DNA of 7,205 bases, from positions 1-7,205 of the forward strand of contig CALAGB010000487.1 in assembly GCA_937891245.1 (NCBI GenBank). Direction: 5' to 3'. The notes beneath the pieces were generated by a model. The model ran no database searches. It was not told the DNA's origin and was given only the letters and a program-made list of their open reading frames with translations. Made by a program: the position numbers and the translations under genes. Positions 1 through 6,779 of the stretch are shown here, piece by piece. Position 1 is the stretch's first letter. Each line of letters begins with the position of its first letter. The stretch is from an uncultured Thermomicrobiales bacterium. GTDB taxonomy: Bacteria > Chloroflexota > Chloroflexia > Thermomicrobiales > Thermomicrobiaceae.

Positions 1-956
1 AGCGTGTACCAGGGTAATCGGCAGTAGTAGCCGAACCCCATGCTCAGCCCACGTTCATGCGCGAGCGCGGCGGCATAGTGCTGACGGCGGAAGAGCAAAT
101 AGGTCAAACCAAGAAGCCAGGTGCCCACGCCGGCCCGTTTTGTCCAGCGCCAACTCAGTGGAGCAAGGCAGGCTCCGGCGCCGAGCGTCAGCGTCGCGGC
201 CGTTGCTTGGATTTCGCCGAGGTCGTTAAAGCGCAACCCATGCATCATCGTGTTTCTGAGCCAGCGTGCTCGCCGGTTCATGAAAACGTCGGCACTCGTC
301 GCGTATTGCGTCTCCACTGGCGCGTCGATGTAGAGAATGTCGATGCCTGCGCCGCGAAGCTGGCGCGCGAGGTGATAGTCGGTGCCGGTGGGAACGTCGG
401 CGTCGAAGGCACCGGATGCGAGCAGCGCTCGGCGGGTGATCGCCGTATTCGCGCCACTGATGCCTTCGCTGCGCGGCGTTCGATGGCGGTCAACTTCTCG
501 ATCGATGCTCCACTGATAGAGCACGAACGGGCGATCAAGCTCATCGTCGTAGGGACGATAACTCCCGGTCACGACCTCGGCCTCACCGGTAATGATCGGC
601 TCCAGGAGCTGCCGGAACGTGTCCGCCGAGACGCGCGAATCACCATCCGTGAGATAGAGAATGTCTCCCCGCGCGTAACGCAGAAGGTTTCGCAGCGCGC
701 GCTGTTTTCCTTCGCCCGGCTCCTGGCGCACGACGGTCAGGCGGTCTCCGGTGAACTGCGATGCAATTTCCCAGGTGCCGTCGTCGCCACCGGCCGAGAC
801 GAAGATCTCGAGCGGCGGATTGTCGATCTGCAGCAGTGACTCGATGCACCCGCCGATGCGGTCAGATTCATTCCAGGCCGGGACGAGTGCGCTCACCGTC
901 ACCGCGCGAGTCAGAACCGCCGTGTCGCGTCGGACGACCGTACCTTGGGCGGTCAT
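1..956 (-). CDS. Membrane-associated family 2 glycosyltransferase, processive-synthase-like (partial, C-terminus off the left edge)
   Basis: The frame is open from an ATG at 956-954 to the window edge, giving 318 residues and no stop. The GT-A fold motifs are in order: VSALVPAWNE (residues 21-30) for the first beta strand, GDDGTWEIA (57-65) in the place of the usual DGSTDGT, DGDS (104-107) as the metal-binding DxD, GTDYHLARQL (191-200) in the place of the TED/acceptor motif, and NRRARW (227-232) in the place of QxxRW. Hydrophobic stretches follow near 250-267 and 277-290, so membrane segments begin where the window cuts. This D / DxD / (T)xD / QxxRW-like layout is that of the hyaluronan, poly-GlcNAc and cellulose synthase relatives, so a membrane polymerising or chain-extending transferase is likely, though single-sugar transferases share much of it. 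The start overlaps the dehydrogenase stop in an ATGA, which places it in the same operon. No strong ribosome binding site is seen, consistent with translational coupling. Donor and acceptor are unknown. Confidence 0.9.
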   Translation of the reverse strand, partial: MTAQGTVVRRDTAVLTRAVTVSALVPAWNESDRIGGCIESLLQIDNPPLEIFVSAGGDDGTWEIASQFTGDRLTVVRQEPGEGKQRALRNLLRYARGDILYLTDGDSRVSADTFRQLLEPIITGEAEVVTGSYRPYDDELDRPFVLYQWSIDREVDRHRTPRSEGISGANTAITRRALLASGAFDADVPTGTDYHLARQLRGAGIDILYIDAPVETQYATSADVFMNRRARWLRNTMMHGLRFNDLGEIQATAATLTLGAGACLAPLSWRWTKRAGVGTWLLGLTYLLFRRQHYAAALAHERGLSMGFGYYCRLPWYT

Positions 957-2257
957 AGGACCCGCACCACCGCTTCGGTTTGTCGCCGTGCGATTCTGCG
1001 GCGCGTATCGACGACCAACTCAGCGTTGTCAGAGATGAGGCCGTAGTCGATCGCATCATGATCAGTCAGGATGACGACACAGTCGGCGTCGGCGATCTCG
1101 GCCGCCGTCAGCGGAACGCTGTACAACGCCTCGTTCGCGATCGACACCTGCGCGACGTGCGGATCATGGAATCGAACGGCGGCCCCCACCTGAATCAGCT
1201 CTTCGAGAACTCTGAGCGCCGGTGACTCGCGTATGTCGGAGATGTTTGGCTTGTACGCCACACCGATCGCGAGAATCGACGAGCCGTTGAGGCTCTTCTG
1301 CTGCACGTTGAGCGCATCCGTAATCCGGCTCACGACATACGACGGCATGCTGTCGTTGATTTCGCCGGCTAACTCGATGAAACGCGTATGTACTCCGTAT
1401 TCCCGCGCCTTCCACGTCAGATAAAACGGGTCGACCGGGATGCAATGACCGCCGACTCCAGGGCCGGGGCTGAATTTCATGAAGCCGAACGGCTTTGTGC
1501 CGGCGGCGTCGAGCACCTCCCAAACGTTCAGGTCCATCTTGTGGCAGAGCATCGTCAATTCGTTGACGAGTGCGATGTTCACGTTGCGGAAGATGTTCTC
1601 AAAGAGTTTCGCCATTTCAGCGATATGCGGTGAATTGACGGGCACGACTTGGTCCACGACCGAGCCATACAGCGCGACGGCTCGGTCGGTACAGGCTGTC
1701 GTCAAGCCGCCAACGATCTTCGGCGTGTTCCGAATGTTGAAGCCCGATGAGCTGGTTGCGCCCGGATCGACTCGTTCTGGCGAGAACGCGACCGAGAAAT
1801 CAGTGCCCGCGGTCAGCCCGCTCGTTTCCAGAATCGGAACGAGCAGTTCGTTGGTCGTGCCAGGGTAAGTGGTGCTTTCCAGCACGATGAGCTGACCGGG
1901 TTGCAGTTCTCCCGCGATGACTTTCGCCGCGTGCTCTACCCAGCGCATATCCGGGATGCGTTGCTTGGTTAGCGGCGTGGGAACGCAGATGATAACTGCT
2001 GACGCGCTCCGCAGGTCGGCCGGTTCCGATGTAGCGAGCAAGCAACGCTGTTCGACGACTGCCGCCAGACGTTCGCTGGCGATGTCGTCGATGTAGCTGT
2101 AGCCGGCGTTGACCAGCGCCACGCGTTCTTGCGAGATCTCATAGCCGATAACGGTGTGACCGGCTTCGGCGAATGCTAGCGCGAGCGGGAGCCCGACGTA
2201 GCCGAGCCCGAGGATCGCAATCCGTTCGCCGTTCCCACGTGCTTCTCGCTGTTTCAT
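953..2257 (-). CDS. UDP-N-acetylhexosamine 6-dehydrogenase (UDP-GlcNAc/UDP-ManNAc dehydrogenase, WbpA/WecC-type)
   Basis: This 434-residue protein has the normal full length of the UDP-glucose/GDP-mannose dehydrogenase family, which oxidises C6 of a nucleotide sugar twice with NAD+ to make a uronic acid in the cytosol. The N-terminal Rossmann motif is GLGYVGLPLA (residues 17-26), followed by VPTP (92-95), ESTTYPGTT (127-135) and SPERVDPG (159-166). The catalytic Lys and Asn are K217 and N221 in AKLFEN. The nucleophile is C272 in GGHCIPVDP (269-277), with D276 nearby. The C-terminal NAD-related domain carries GVAYKPNISDIRESPAL (332-348). The ESTTYPGTT and SPERVDPG signatures point to the N-acetylhexosamine branch (COG0677 type) rather than plain UDP-glucose dehydrogenase; the exact epimer is not readable. 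The ATG follows the upstream stop after one base, and its own stop overlaps the next ATG (ATGA). All catalytic residues are present, so the enzyme should be active. Confidence 0.95.
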   Translation of the reverse strand: MKQREARGNGERIAILGLGYVGLPLALAFAEAGHTVIGYEISQERVALVNAGYSYIDDIASERLAAVVEQRCLLATSEPADLRSASAVIICVPTPLTKQRIPDMRWVEHAAKVIAGELQPGQLIVLESTTYPGTTNELLVPILETSGLTAGTDFSVAFSPERVDPGATSSSGFNIRNTPKIVGGLTTACTDRAVALYGSVVDQVVPVNSPHIAEMAKLFENIFRNVNIALVNELTMLCHKMDLNVWEVLDAAGTKPFGFMKFSPGPGVGGHCIPVDPFYLTWKAREYGVHTRFIELAGEINDSMPSYVVSRITDALNVQQKSLNGSSILAIGVAYKPNISDIRESPALRVLEELIQVGAAVRFHDPHVAQVSIANEALYSVPLTAAEIADADCVVILTDHDAIDYGLISDNAELVVDTRRRIARRQTEAVVRVL

Positions 2258-2258
2258 A

Positions 2259-3473
2259 TCAACTCAATCTCATCGTTCGAGACGACTCATCGATCGTCGC
2301 GATCCCGCGAGCGCTACTCGTCAGCTTTGAGGATTGGAGGTTGCCAGGTGATGGTTCGAGCAAGAGTGCCAGCGACCGGAACGACTTATCGCACCAGCCA
2401 ACGACACCGAGATCGTCGGCGAAACGGTCGCGCCGGGAGACGAACGGCATGACTCGACCAAAGCCTTCGGCGGTCGCGATGTGTCCGTCGGGCCGTGCTC
2501 CGCATACGATCCACTCGATCGATGGATCGAGATCGATCTCGGCACCCTGTTGGTTGGACATGATGAATGCCCGCAGGATGTCGCCACTGCCGGCGATCCA
2601 ACGCGGGTATCGATTGCGGCTGCCGTTGCCATAGATCACCTGCGGGAAGCCGCCATCCGCTTCGCGGCTGCGCTCAAGGAAGCGGGCCGCCGCGAGCATG
2701 GCGGCCCGTAACGACGGATCACCGGTTCGTTCATGCAATCGCAGCAGGGGTGGGATAACGCGCGCGATATAGTGCGGAAAGTACGCATCGATCAGACGGC
2801 CGCCGAAGCGATTCTGGGCGATGGCACCATAGAGCGGGTTGGTTACGTCGACGACCTGCATCTCGAGAATCTTGGCCGCGGTCGGCAGCGCGAACTGTTC
2901 AACTAGATCTTCGCGTGTCGTGAGCTCACTCAACAGCAGGACTGCTTCGATAAACGTCGCTGCCTTGTTCGGCACGAAGGTCGAGGTGTCCCGGCTGTCG
3001 CGGAGCGTTGACGACGGTCGATGCCAGAGCTGCTCGAACCAATACATTTCGAGGTTGCGACGCGCGGCGTACAAAAAGCGTTCGCCGGCGACCGAATCGC
3101 GTTCGCTCAATGCGCGTGCGAGGAGGAGCAAACCGACATCGGCCGCTGCTTCGTGCGGTGTGCCACCGGCCGAAGGGTTCAGCTCGAATGCGGAATTGCG
3201 AAAATGACCGGTGGCGAGTTGACCGGTTACAAGGTCGTTGCCAGCCCGTATCGCCTTGTCGAGCCAGACCTGCTCGCCCGTTGATTTCCAGAGCGTCAAG
3301 TAGCCGTCGATGACCCCCTCGTAGCGCCAGTCGAGACCGGCCCCCCGGTAGGCGAGGCTATGGTTCCACCAGTGGATGACCGGACCGCCGTAGCCCGGCG
3401 TCGGCCAGTCGACGCGCATCGCGTCAAACCAGCGGTCGAGTCCGGCGATGACGTTGGTCAGCGGCCCGCTCAT
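2259..3473 (-). CDS. Cytosolic alpha/alpha-toroid protein, six-hairpin glycosidase-like, unassigned function
   Basis: This is a 404-residue protein. I start it at the ATG at 3473-3471 because GGAGGG (3483-3478) sits 4 nt upstream and the ATG overlaps the previous stop as ATGA. The frame stays open upstream to 3563, but that part is low-quality sequence inside the neighbouring gene. The chain is a series of paired helices with aromatic and Gly-rich turns. Examples are HWWNHSLAYRG (34-44), DWRYEGVIDGYLTLW (48-62), HEAAADVGLLLLARAL (107-122), NKAATFIEAVLLLSEL (169-184), YFPHYIARVIPPLLRLHE (231-248), GGFPQVIYGNG (274-284) and RWIAGSGDILRAF (291-303). That repeat pattern is typical of (alpha/alpha)6 toroids: six-hairpin glycosidases, some polysaccharide lyases and C5-epimerase catalytic domains. 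No signal peptide or membrane segment is visible, so it probably acts in the cytosol. A Ser-rich tail follows about residue 373. Reaction and catalytic residues cannot be assigned; the operon context says it modifies or trims the same glycan. Confidence 0.88.
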   Translation of the reverse strand: MSGPLTNVIAGLDRWFDAMRVDWPTPGYGGPVIHWWNHSLAYRGAGLDWRYEGVIDGYLTLWKSTGEQVWLDKAIRAGNDLVTGQLATGHFRNSAFELNPSAGGTPHEAAADVGLLLLARALSERDSVAGERFLYAARRNLEMYWFEQLWHRPSSTLRDSRDTSTFVPNKAATFIEAVLLLSELTTREDLVEQFALPTAAKILEMQVVDVTNPLYGAIAQNRFGGRLIDAYFPHYIARVIPPLLRLHERTGDPSLRAAMLAAARFLERSREADGGFPQVIYGNGSRNRYPRWIAGSGDILRAFIMSNQQGAEIDLDPSIEWIVCGARPDGHIATAEGFGRVMPFVSRRDRFADDLGVVGWCDKSFRSLALLLEPSPGNLQSSKLTSSARGIATIDESSRTMRLS

Positions 3474-4030
3474 GTCACCCTCCGATATTCTTGTATGAGG
3501 AGGGTGGCAGGGATAAGACGCGAGCGCGCGGCCACGAGGGTCCGCAGCATCGCGATGCGGCATCGATCGGCGACCTGCGGCCGGTTGAATCGACGCAAAA
3601 GGCGATCGATGCCCGACCAGAAGATCGAGCCGATCCCTTGTACCTTAATCGTCCGGACGAGCTGATAGCCGCGATGCGCCCACCAATGGTTCCCCGGCAG
3701 TCGTGGGATGAGCATGACACCGCTGCGGAACGGCCGGAGCGTACGCTGTAGACGCCCGGCGCCGAGTACGACGACCCGACGCGGTTCATCACGTGCGATG
3801 GTCAGGTTGATCTCATTCACCGCTGCGCCAAGCATCGTCGATTGATCGCGCTGCGTTTCGATCAACCCATAGGTTGCCAGGGCGGAGACGAGCGTCGGAT
3901 TGCCATAAAGGGACGTTCGAAGAACACCGCCCTCGCCGGCCAGCAGCTCGCACATCAGATCAAGCGCGGCGCGGAGTTCCATTGGAAGCGCGGCGCTGGT
4001 GTCCATCGTGACAGTCGTCTCAGCTGGCAT
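3470..4030 (-). CDS. Unrecognised 186-residue protein inside the glycan operon
   Basis: I do not recognise this protein. It starts at ATG 4030-4028, with AGGAA (4042-4038) 7 nt upstream; a second in-frame ATG at 4006-4004 (residue 9) has a poorer site. The start overlaps the preceding glycosyltransferase by 11 nt and its TGA overlaps the next ATG, so it is embedded in the operon. Residues 15-80 look helical (ELRAALDLMCELLAGEG). A beta-like stretch follows, RRVVVLGAGRLQ (84-95), which has a faint Rossmann flavour, and then VMLIPRLPGNHWWAHRGYQL (105-124), rich in aromatics. The last 55 residues are strongly basic and hydrophobic (SGIDRLLRRFNR at 139-150, then RCRIAMLRTLVAARSRLIP). No signal peptide or clear transmembrane helix is seen. 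The basic C-terminal region could lie against the membrane or an anionic glycan (inference). Its position between a glycosyltransferase and the toroid protein makes a role in the same pathway likely. The same frame runs open upstream to 4732 as an out-of-frame shadow of the glycosyltransferase. Confidence 0.75.
   Translation of the reverse strand: MPAETTVTMDTSAALPMELRAALDLMCELLAGEGGVLRTSLYGNPTLVSALATYGLIETQRDQSTMLGAAVNEINLTIARDEPRRVVVLGAGRLQRTLRPFRSGVMLIPRLPGNHWWAHRGYQLVRTIKVQGIGSIFWSGIDRLLRRFNRPQVADRCRIAMLRTLVAARSRLIPATLLIQEYRRVT
3478..3483 (-). promoter_or_regulatory. Ribosome binding site that fixes the start of the toroid protein
   Basis: GGAGGG on the minus strand lies 4 nt before the ATG at 3473-3471 (GGAGG to ATG spacing 5). 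It supports this start over the upstream in-frame ATG at 3563 and lies within the last codons of the 186-residue protein's gene. Confidence 0.8.
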
Positions 4031-5165
4031 GGCGCCATTCCTGTCCGGCGAGTACCTCAAGATAGAGCGCTTCGAGTTTGCGACCGATCCGCGTCCAGTC
4101 ATACCGGTCCTCCACCTTTTGCCGGCCGGCGGCGCCGAGCGCGAGACGAGTTGCGCGCGGCATCTGTGCGAAGGTTGCGAGCGCGGCCGCCAGTGCCTCA
4201 CTGTTGCCCGCCTCGACGAGCAGGCCATCGGCACCATGGTCGACGACGCTGCGGACACCGGGCAGATCGCTGGCAATGACCGGCCGTCCGCTCGCCATCG
4301 CCTCGAGTAACACCATGCCGAACGCTTCGCCACGCGTTTCGCTCGGCAGGACAAGCAGGTCGGCCGCGCGGTAGAGCGACGGCAGCTCCGCCGTTTCGAC
4401 ACGCCCAGCAAAGACCACCCGATCGGTGATGCCGAGATCATTTGCCAGCTGTTCGAAGTCGGACCGTAGGTCGCCATCGCCGGCGAGCAAGAGAGCTGTC
4501 TCAGGCTGCTTGGCGACGGCCCGCAAGAGCGTTGGGATGCCTTTGAAGTAGTGCGCACGATCTTGCGCTCCCACGAAGAGCGCGAGACACGCGTCCGGTG
4601 GAATGCCGTAGCGCAGGCGCACCCTCTGATCGATCGGTCCGGGGCGAAACGATTGCACATCGACGCCGTTCGGTACTTCGACGACCGTGCACTCTGGACG
4701 AGTGTCCAGAGCCGCATAGGTGGAATGAGCAAAGTAATCGAGACTCGTTGAGCAGATCATCGCAGCACGGCGCAGCACGATGTTGCCGATGGTCCGCCCA
4801 TGGAGCCGTGTGCCGTAGCCGAGCAGTCCGCCGAGTTCGACATCCTGGTGGTAGGTGACGACATAGGGTATTCGTGCCAGCGAAACGAACTCAGCGCCCG
4901 TGTAGAACGGGTAGTGCAGATGCACCAGGTCGAAGTGTTGGAGGCGAAGCAATTGCGGCAAAAGCGGAGCGTTCCCGACCTGGATGACCGGCTTGAGACG
5001 GTGCACCGTGACGCCGGGAGGATCATCGATCGTGCCGTGGGTCTCGGCCGTGAACACCTCAACCTGGTGCCCGCGCGCTGCCAGCACCCGTGCGTTGTGA
5101 TAGCAGACATTGCCGGTACCACCGAAATATGGTGGGAATGTCGCGGTGACATGTGCGACACGCAT
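4020..5165 (-). CDS. Family 4 glycosyltransferase (GT-B fold, retaining)
   Basis: This 381-residue protein has the usual length for a GT4 enzyme, which moves a sugar from a nucleotide-sugar donor to a lipid-linked or growing glycan acceptor at the cytosolic membrane face. The N-terminal acceptor half opens with RVAHVTATFPPYFGGTGNV (2-20), including the Gly-rich FGG loop, and has the hydrophobic HFDLVHLHYPFY (77-88). PNGVD (165-169) leads into the donor-binding half. AHYFKGIPTLLRA (204-216) and LLLAGDGDLR (225-234) are typical GT4 segments. SETRGEAFGMVLLEAMASGRP (275-295) carries the hallmark E-x7-E (E280, E288), and PVIASDLPGVRSVV (295-308) follows. No membrane helix is seen. The ATG shares one base with the upstream stop (TGATG) and the end overlaps the next gene by 11 nt, so it is translated from the operon message. 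Sugar specificity cannot be read from sequence. Confidence 0.95.
   Translation of the reverse strand: MRVAHVTATFPPYFGGTGNVCYHNARVLAARGHQVEVFTAETHGTIDDPPGVTVHRLKPVIQVGNAPLLPQLLRLQHFDLVHLHYPFYTGAEFVSLARIPYVVTYHQDVELGGLLGYGTRLHGRTIGNIVLRRAAMICSTSLDYFAHSTYAALDTRPECTVVEVPNGVDVQSFRPGPIDQRVRLRYGIPPDACLALFVGAQDRAHYFKGIPTLLRAVAKQPETALLLAGDGDLRSDFEQLANDLGITDRVVFAGRVETAELPSLYRAADLLVLPSETRGEAFGMVLLEAMASGRPVIASDLPGVRSVVDHGADGLLVEAGNSEALAAALATFAQMPRATRLALGAAGRQKVEDRYDWTRIGRKLEALYLEVLAGQEWRHAS
4038..4042 (-). promoter_or_regulatory. Ribosome binding site for the 186-residue protein
   Basis: AGGAA on the minus strand lies 7 nt before the ATG at 4030-4028. It sits inside the last codons of the GT4 gene and favours this start over the ATG at 4006, which lacks a comparable site. 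Confidence 0.55.
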
Positions 5166-6292
5166 CAGCTGCCCGATCTCGCCGTGCTTGAAGCGTCCGG
5201 AGGGATCGCTCGGGAGTCGCGCGCCGTGTCAGGCGCGGACAAACCGATCAAGGCGAGCGCCAGCATCGACGTCAGCGTGAAAAGCGGCGCAAGCGCGGCT
5301 TGCGCGAGTCGACCCATAGCTCCCGCTCTGATCTCGCTGATCTCCGGTGCCGGGTGATAGCCGCGCAACAGGGTAGCGTCGGTAACGCGCCGTGCCGCCT
5401 GCGTTCGGTGGTGCAGTGCCAGGACCATGCGAACGTGCACGAGCATCCAGCCGATCGCCTTCAACTTGGCGAGCATGTGCTTCGGTCCGTGTGACAGCGC
5501 CCAGCCCCAGGTCGCAACTTCACCCGCCAGAAACGCGGGAATGAGTGCGAGCAGCGACCGCAAGCTTAGATTTTTGGCAAGCATCAGATAGCGATTGCGT
5601 TCGATTCGTTCCGTCTTTTTTGGCGTCAGCTGGAATGTGTAGTCATGAGCGACGACGGAGCGCGTTGCGAGGCGGCAGCGGTAACCAGCCAGGCGCACCC
5701 GCCATGAAAGGTCGGTGTCTTCGAGATACATGAAGAACTCGTCGTCGAAGCCGCCGAGCCGGTGAAAGAGATTCCGTCGGATCGCACAGGCGGCTCCCGA
5801 TACCGCGTCGACGTCCTCATCGACCATGATCTCTCCGGCCGATGCACCGGCCGCGCGACAAGTCGTAATGCCGCTCAGTGAGATGTCGTTGCCACAGGTG
5901 TTGATCGTGTCGAGCGCATCCATGCGCACGATTTTGGAGGTCGTCATCCCGATCGCACGATCGCGTACGAGTGGCCGCACCAGTTCAGTCAACCAGTCCG
6001 GTTCAACGCACGTGTCGGGATTGACGAAGGCGAGAATCTCGCCGCGCGCGTAATTCGCCCCGAGGTTGTTTCCGCCGGCATAGCCGCCGTTGTGCTTCGA
6101 CTCGATGATGCGCACCATCGGGAAATCGCGGCGAACCAGGTCCACGCTGCCGTCGCTCGACCCGTTGTCGACGAAGATCACGTCGAAGTTGGATGGATAG
6201 TTCTGGTCGAGGAGCGCGGTGAACGCACGCGGAAGCCAGACGGCACTGTTGTAGCCAACAAGTATGACGCTTGTATGTGGAAAATTGTTCAT
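5165..6292 (-). CDS. Family 2 glycosyltransferase, rhamnosyltransferase-like (WbbL/RfbN type), with C-terminal membrane segments
   Basis: This 375-residue protein is the first gene of the operon. Motifs in order: VILVGYNS (9-16), VDNGSSDGSVDLV (41-53), HNGGYAGGNNLGAN (67-80), FVNPDT (89-94) as the metal-binding DxD equivalent, SGAACAIRRNLFHRLGGFDDEFF (165-187, from which the acceptor-side region is recognisable) and YLEDTDLSWRVRLAGY (189-204) with the conserved ED pair at 191-192. These match the GT2 group that includes many rhamnosyltransferases; the actual sugar is not certain. The C-terminal third adds hydrophobic stretches near 246-266 and 330-352, probably membrane or membrane-associated helices, and a short Ser/Ala/Pro-rich tail (353-375). 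The ATG at 6292-6290 has GGGGA (6302-6298) 5 nt upstream, and no credible earlier start exists. Its stop overlaps the next start by one base. It is preceded by about 540 nt without a clear gene, so the operon promoter should lie there. Confidence 0.95.
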   Translation of the reverse strand: MNNFPHTSVILVGYNSAVWLPRAFTALLDQNYPSNFDVIFVDNGSSDGSVDLVRRDFPMVRIIESKHNGGYAGGNNLGANYARGEILAFVNPDTCVEPDWLTELVRPLVRDRAIGMTTSKIVRMDALDTINTCGNDISLSGITTCRAAGASAGEIMVDEDVDAVSGAACAIRRNLFHRLGGFDDEFFMYLEDTDLSWRVRLAGYRCRLATRSVVAHDYTFQLTPKKTERIERNRYLMLAKNLSLRSLLALIPAFLAGEVATWGWALSHGPKHMLAKLKAIGWMLVHVRMVLALHHRTQAARRVTDATLLRGYHPAPEISEIRAGAMGRLAQAALAPLFTLTSMLALALIGLSAPDTARDSRAIPPDASSTARSGS

Positions 6293-6297
6293 ATTGA

Positions 6298-6302
6298 TCC
6301 CC
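6298..6302 (-). promoter_or_regulatory. Ribosome binding site of the first operon gene
   Basis: GGGGA on the minus strand lies 5 nt before the ATG at 6292-6290 of the first glycosyltransferase. Confidence 0.6.
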
Positions 6303-6332
6303 AGTTCCTACCAGCGCGAGATCGTCGGTCGC

Positions 6333-6353
6333 AAAATCCGGTTCAATGACCGG
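6333..6353 (-). terminator. Weak terminator-like dyad upstream of the operon
   Basis: On the minus strand CCGGT (6353-6349), six bases, ACCGG (6342-6338), then ATTTTG. This is a 5-bp GC-rich stem followed by four T residues, about 45 nt before the first operon gene. The stem is short and the T-run brief, so it is only suggestive. It may instead be a regulator site in the operon leader. Confidence 0.3.
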
Positions 6354-6585
6354 CGAACGATTCACTAACGCGAAGATAGCCAGGGATCAGCCGCGCAACG
6401 ACTGCGTCTGATTCCAATGTATTTCGAACGAAGTGGATTGCTGCGTCTGCTTCGGACACAATCTGGAGGACGAACCTCGATTGCTGCGCCATTTGCTTCG
6501 CTCCCATCCCATGTACCCATTCAAGCGATTTGCTTCCCCACGGCGCAATAGCCAATTTTTCCCACAGAACTGAGAGTTTGTCCTA
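6343..6585 (-). pseudogene. Possible decayed transposase fragment (IS1595/ISXO2-like) or spurious frame
   Basis: A minus-strand frame is open from just after a TAG at 6585-6583 to a TGA at 6345-6343, with only a TTG (6555) as early start. The segment SRFVLQIVSEADAAIHFVRN followed by TLESDAVVARLIPGYLR resembles, by eye, the core of ISXO2-type transposases, where a V-x-DA-x-x-L-x-PFV-x-x-V-E-x-x-x-V-x-TD-x-x-x-Y pattern is common. Here the catalytic TD is replaced by RLI and the rest of the gene, zinc ribbon included, is absent. If the resemblance is real this is a dead remnant. The frame could equally be chance. Confidence 0.2.
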
Positions 6586-6703
6586 GAGCTAATGAAATCG
6601 AACAGGAGCCCCGCAACATCTGCGCCAGGAACGCTCGTGACAAACTTGAAGGTGATGGTGCAGAAACGATGCGGATGCTTCCCCGCGACGACATCTCCCC
6701 ACG

Positions 6704-6733
6704 CTCGCCGTCGTCAGCGAGACGAACGGCGAG
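6704..6733. repeat. Perfect 8-bp-stem hairpin
   Basis: CTCGCCGT (6704-6711) and ACGGCGAG (6726-6733) are exact reverse complements around a 14-nt loop. An alternative CTCGC/GCGAG pairing (6704-6708, 6717-6721) competes. No T-run follows on either strand. Confidence 0.5.
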
Positions 6734-6750
6734 TTGATGTCAGTCGCATT

Positions 6751-6766
6751 GCGTTCGCGGGAACGC
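6751..6766. repeat. Perfect 6-bp-stem hairpin with tetraloop
   Basis: GCGTTC (6751-6756) and GAACGC (6761-6766) flank GCGG, which makes a compact stable hairpin on either strand. It lies 70-85 nt downstream of the small membrane protein stop. No T-run follows. Confidence 0.5.
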
Positions 6767-6779
6767 TGAGGCAACCGGA

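Noticed and set aside
57..839. Long plus-strand open frame of 260 codons
   Set aside because: It is antisense to the partial glycosyltransferase at 1-956, whose minus-strand frame shows full GT2 motifs. The plus-strand product is Arg-rich with no domain character, a GC-rich shadow.
3474..3563. 30-codon N-terminal extension of the toroid protein
   Set aside because: The ATG at 3473 has GGAGGG at ideal spacing and an ATGA junction; the extension lies within the upstream gene and reads as low-quality Arg/His/Pro-rich sequence.
3602..3665. Idea that 3470-4030 might be a frameshifted tail of the GT4 gene
   Set aside because: The GT4 is complete at 381 residues with a normal C-terminus and stop, and the downstream frame has its own start and ribosome binding site, so two separate genes fit better.
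4031..4732. Upstream extension of the 186-residue protein's frame to 420 codons
   Set aside because: This part overlaps the GT4 gene in another frame, is Arg/Ser-rich and featureless, while the GT4 frame carries clear motifs. The real start is at 4030 with an AGGAA site.
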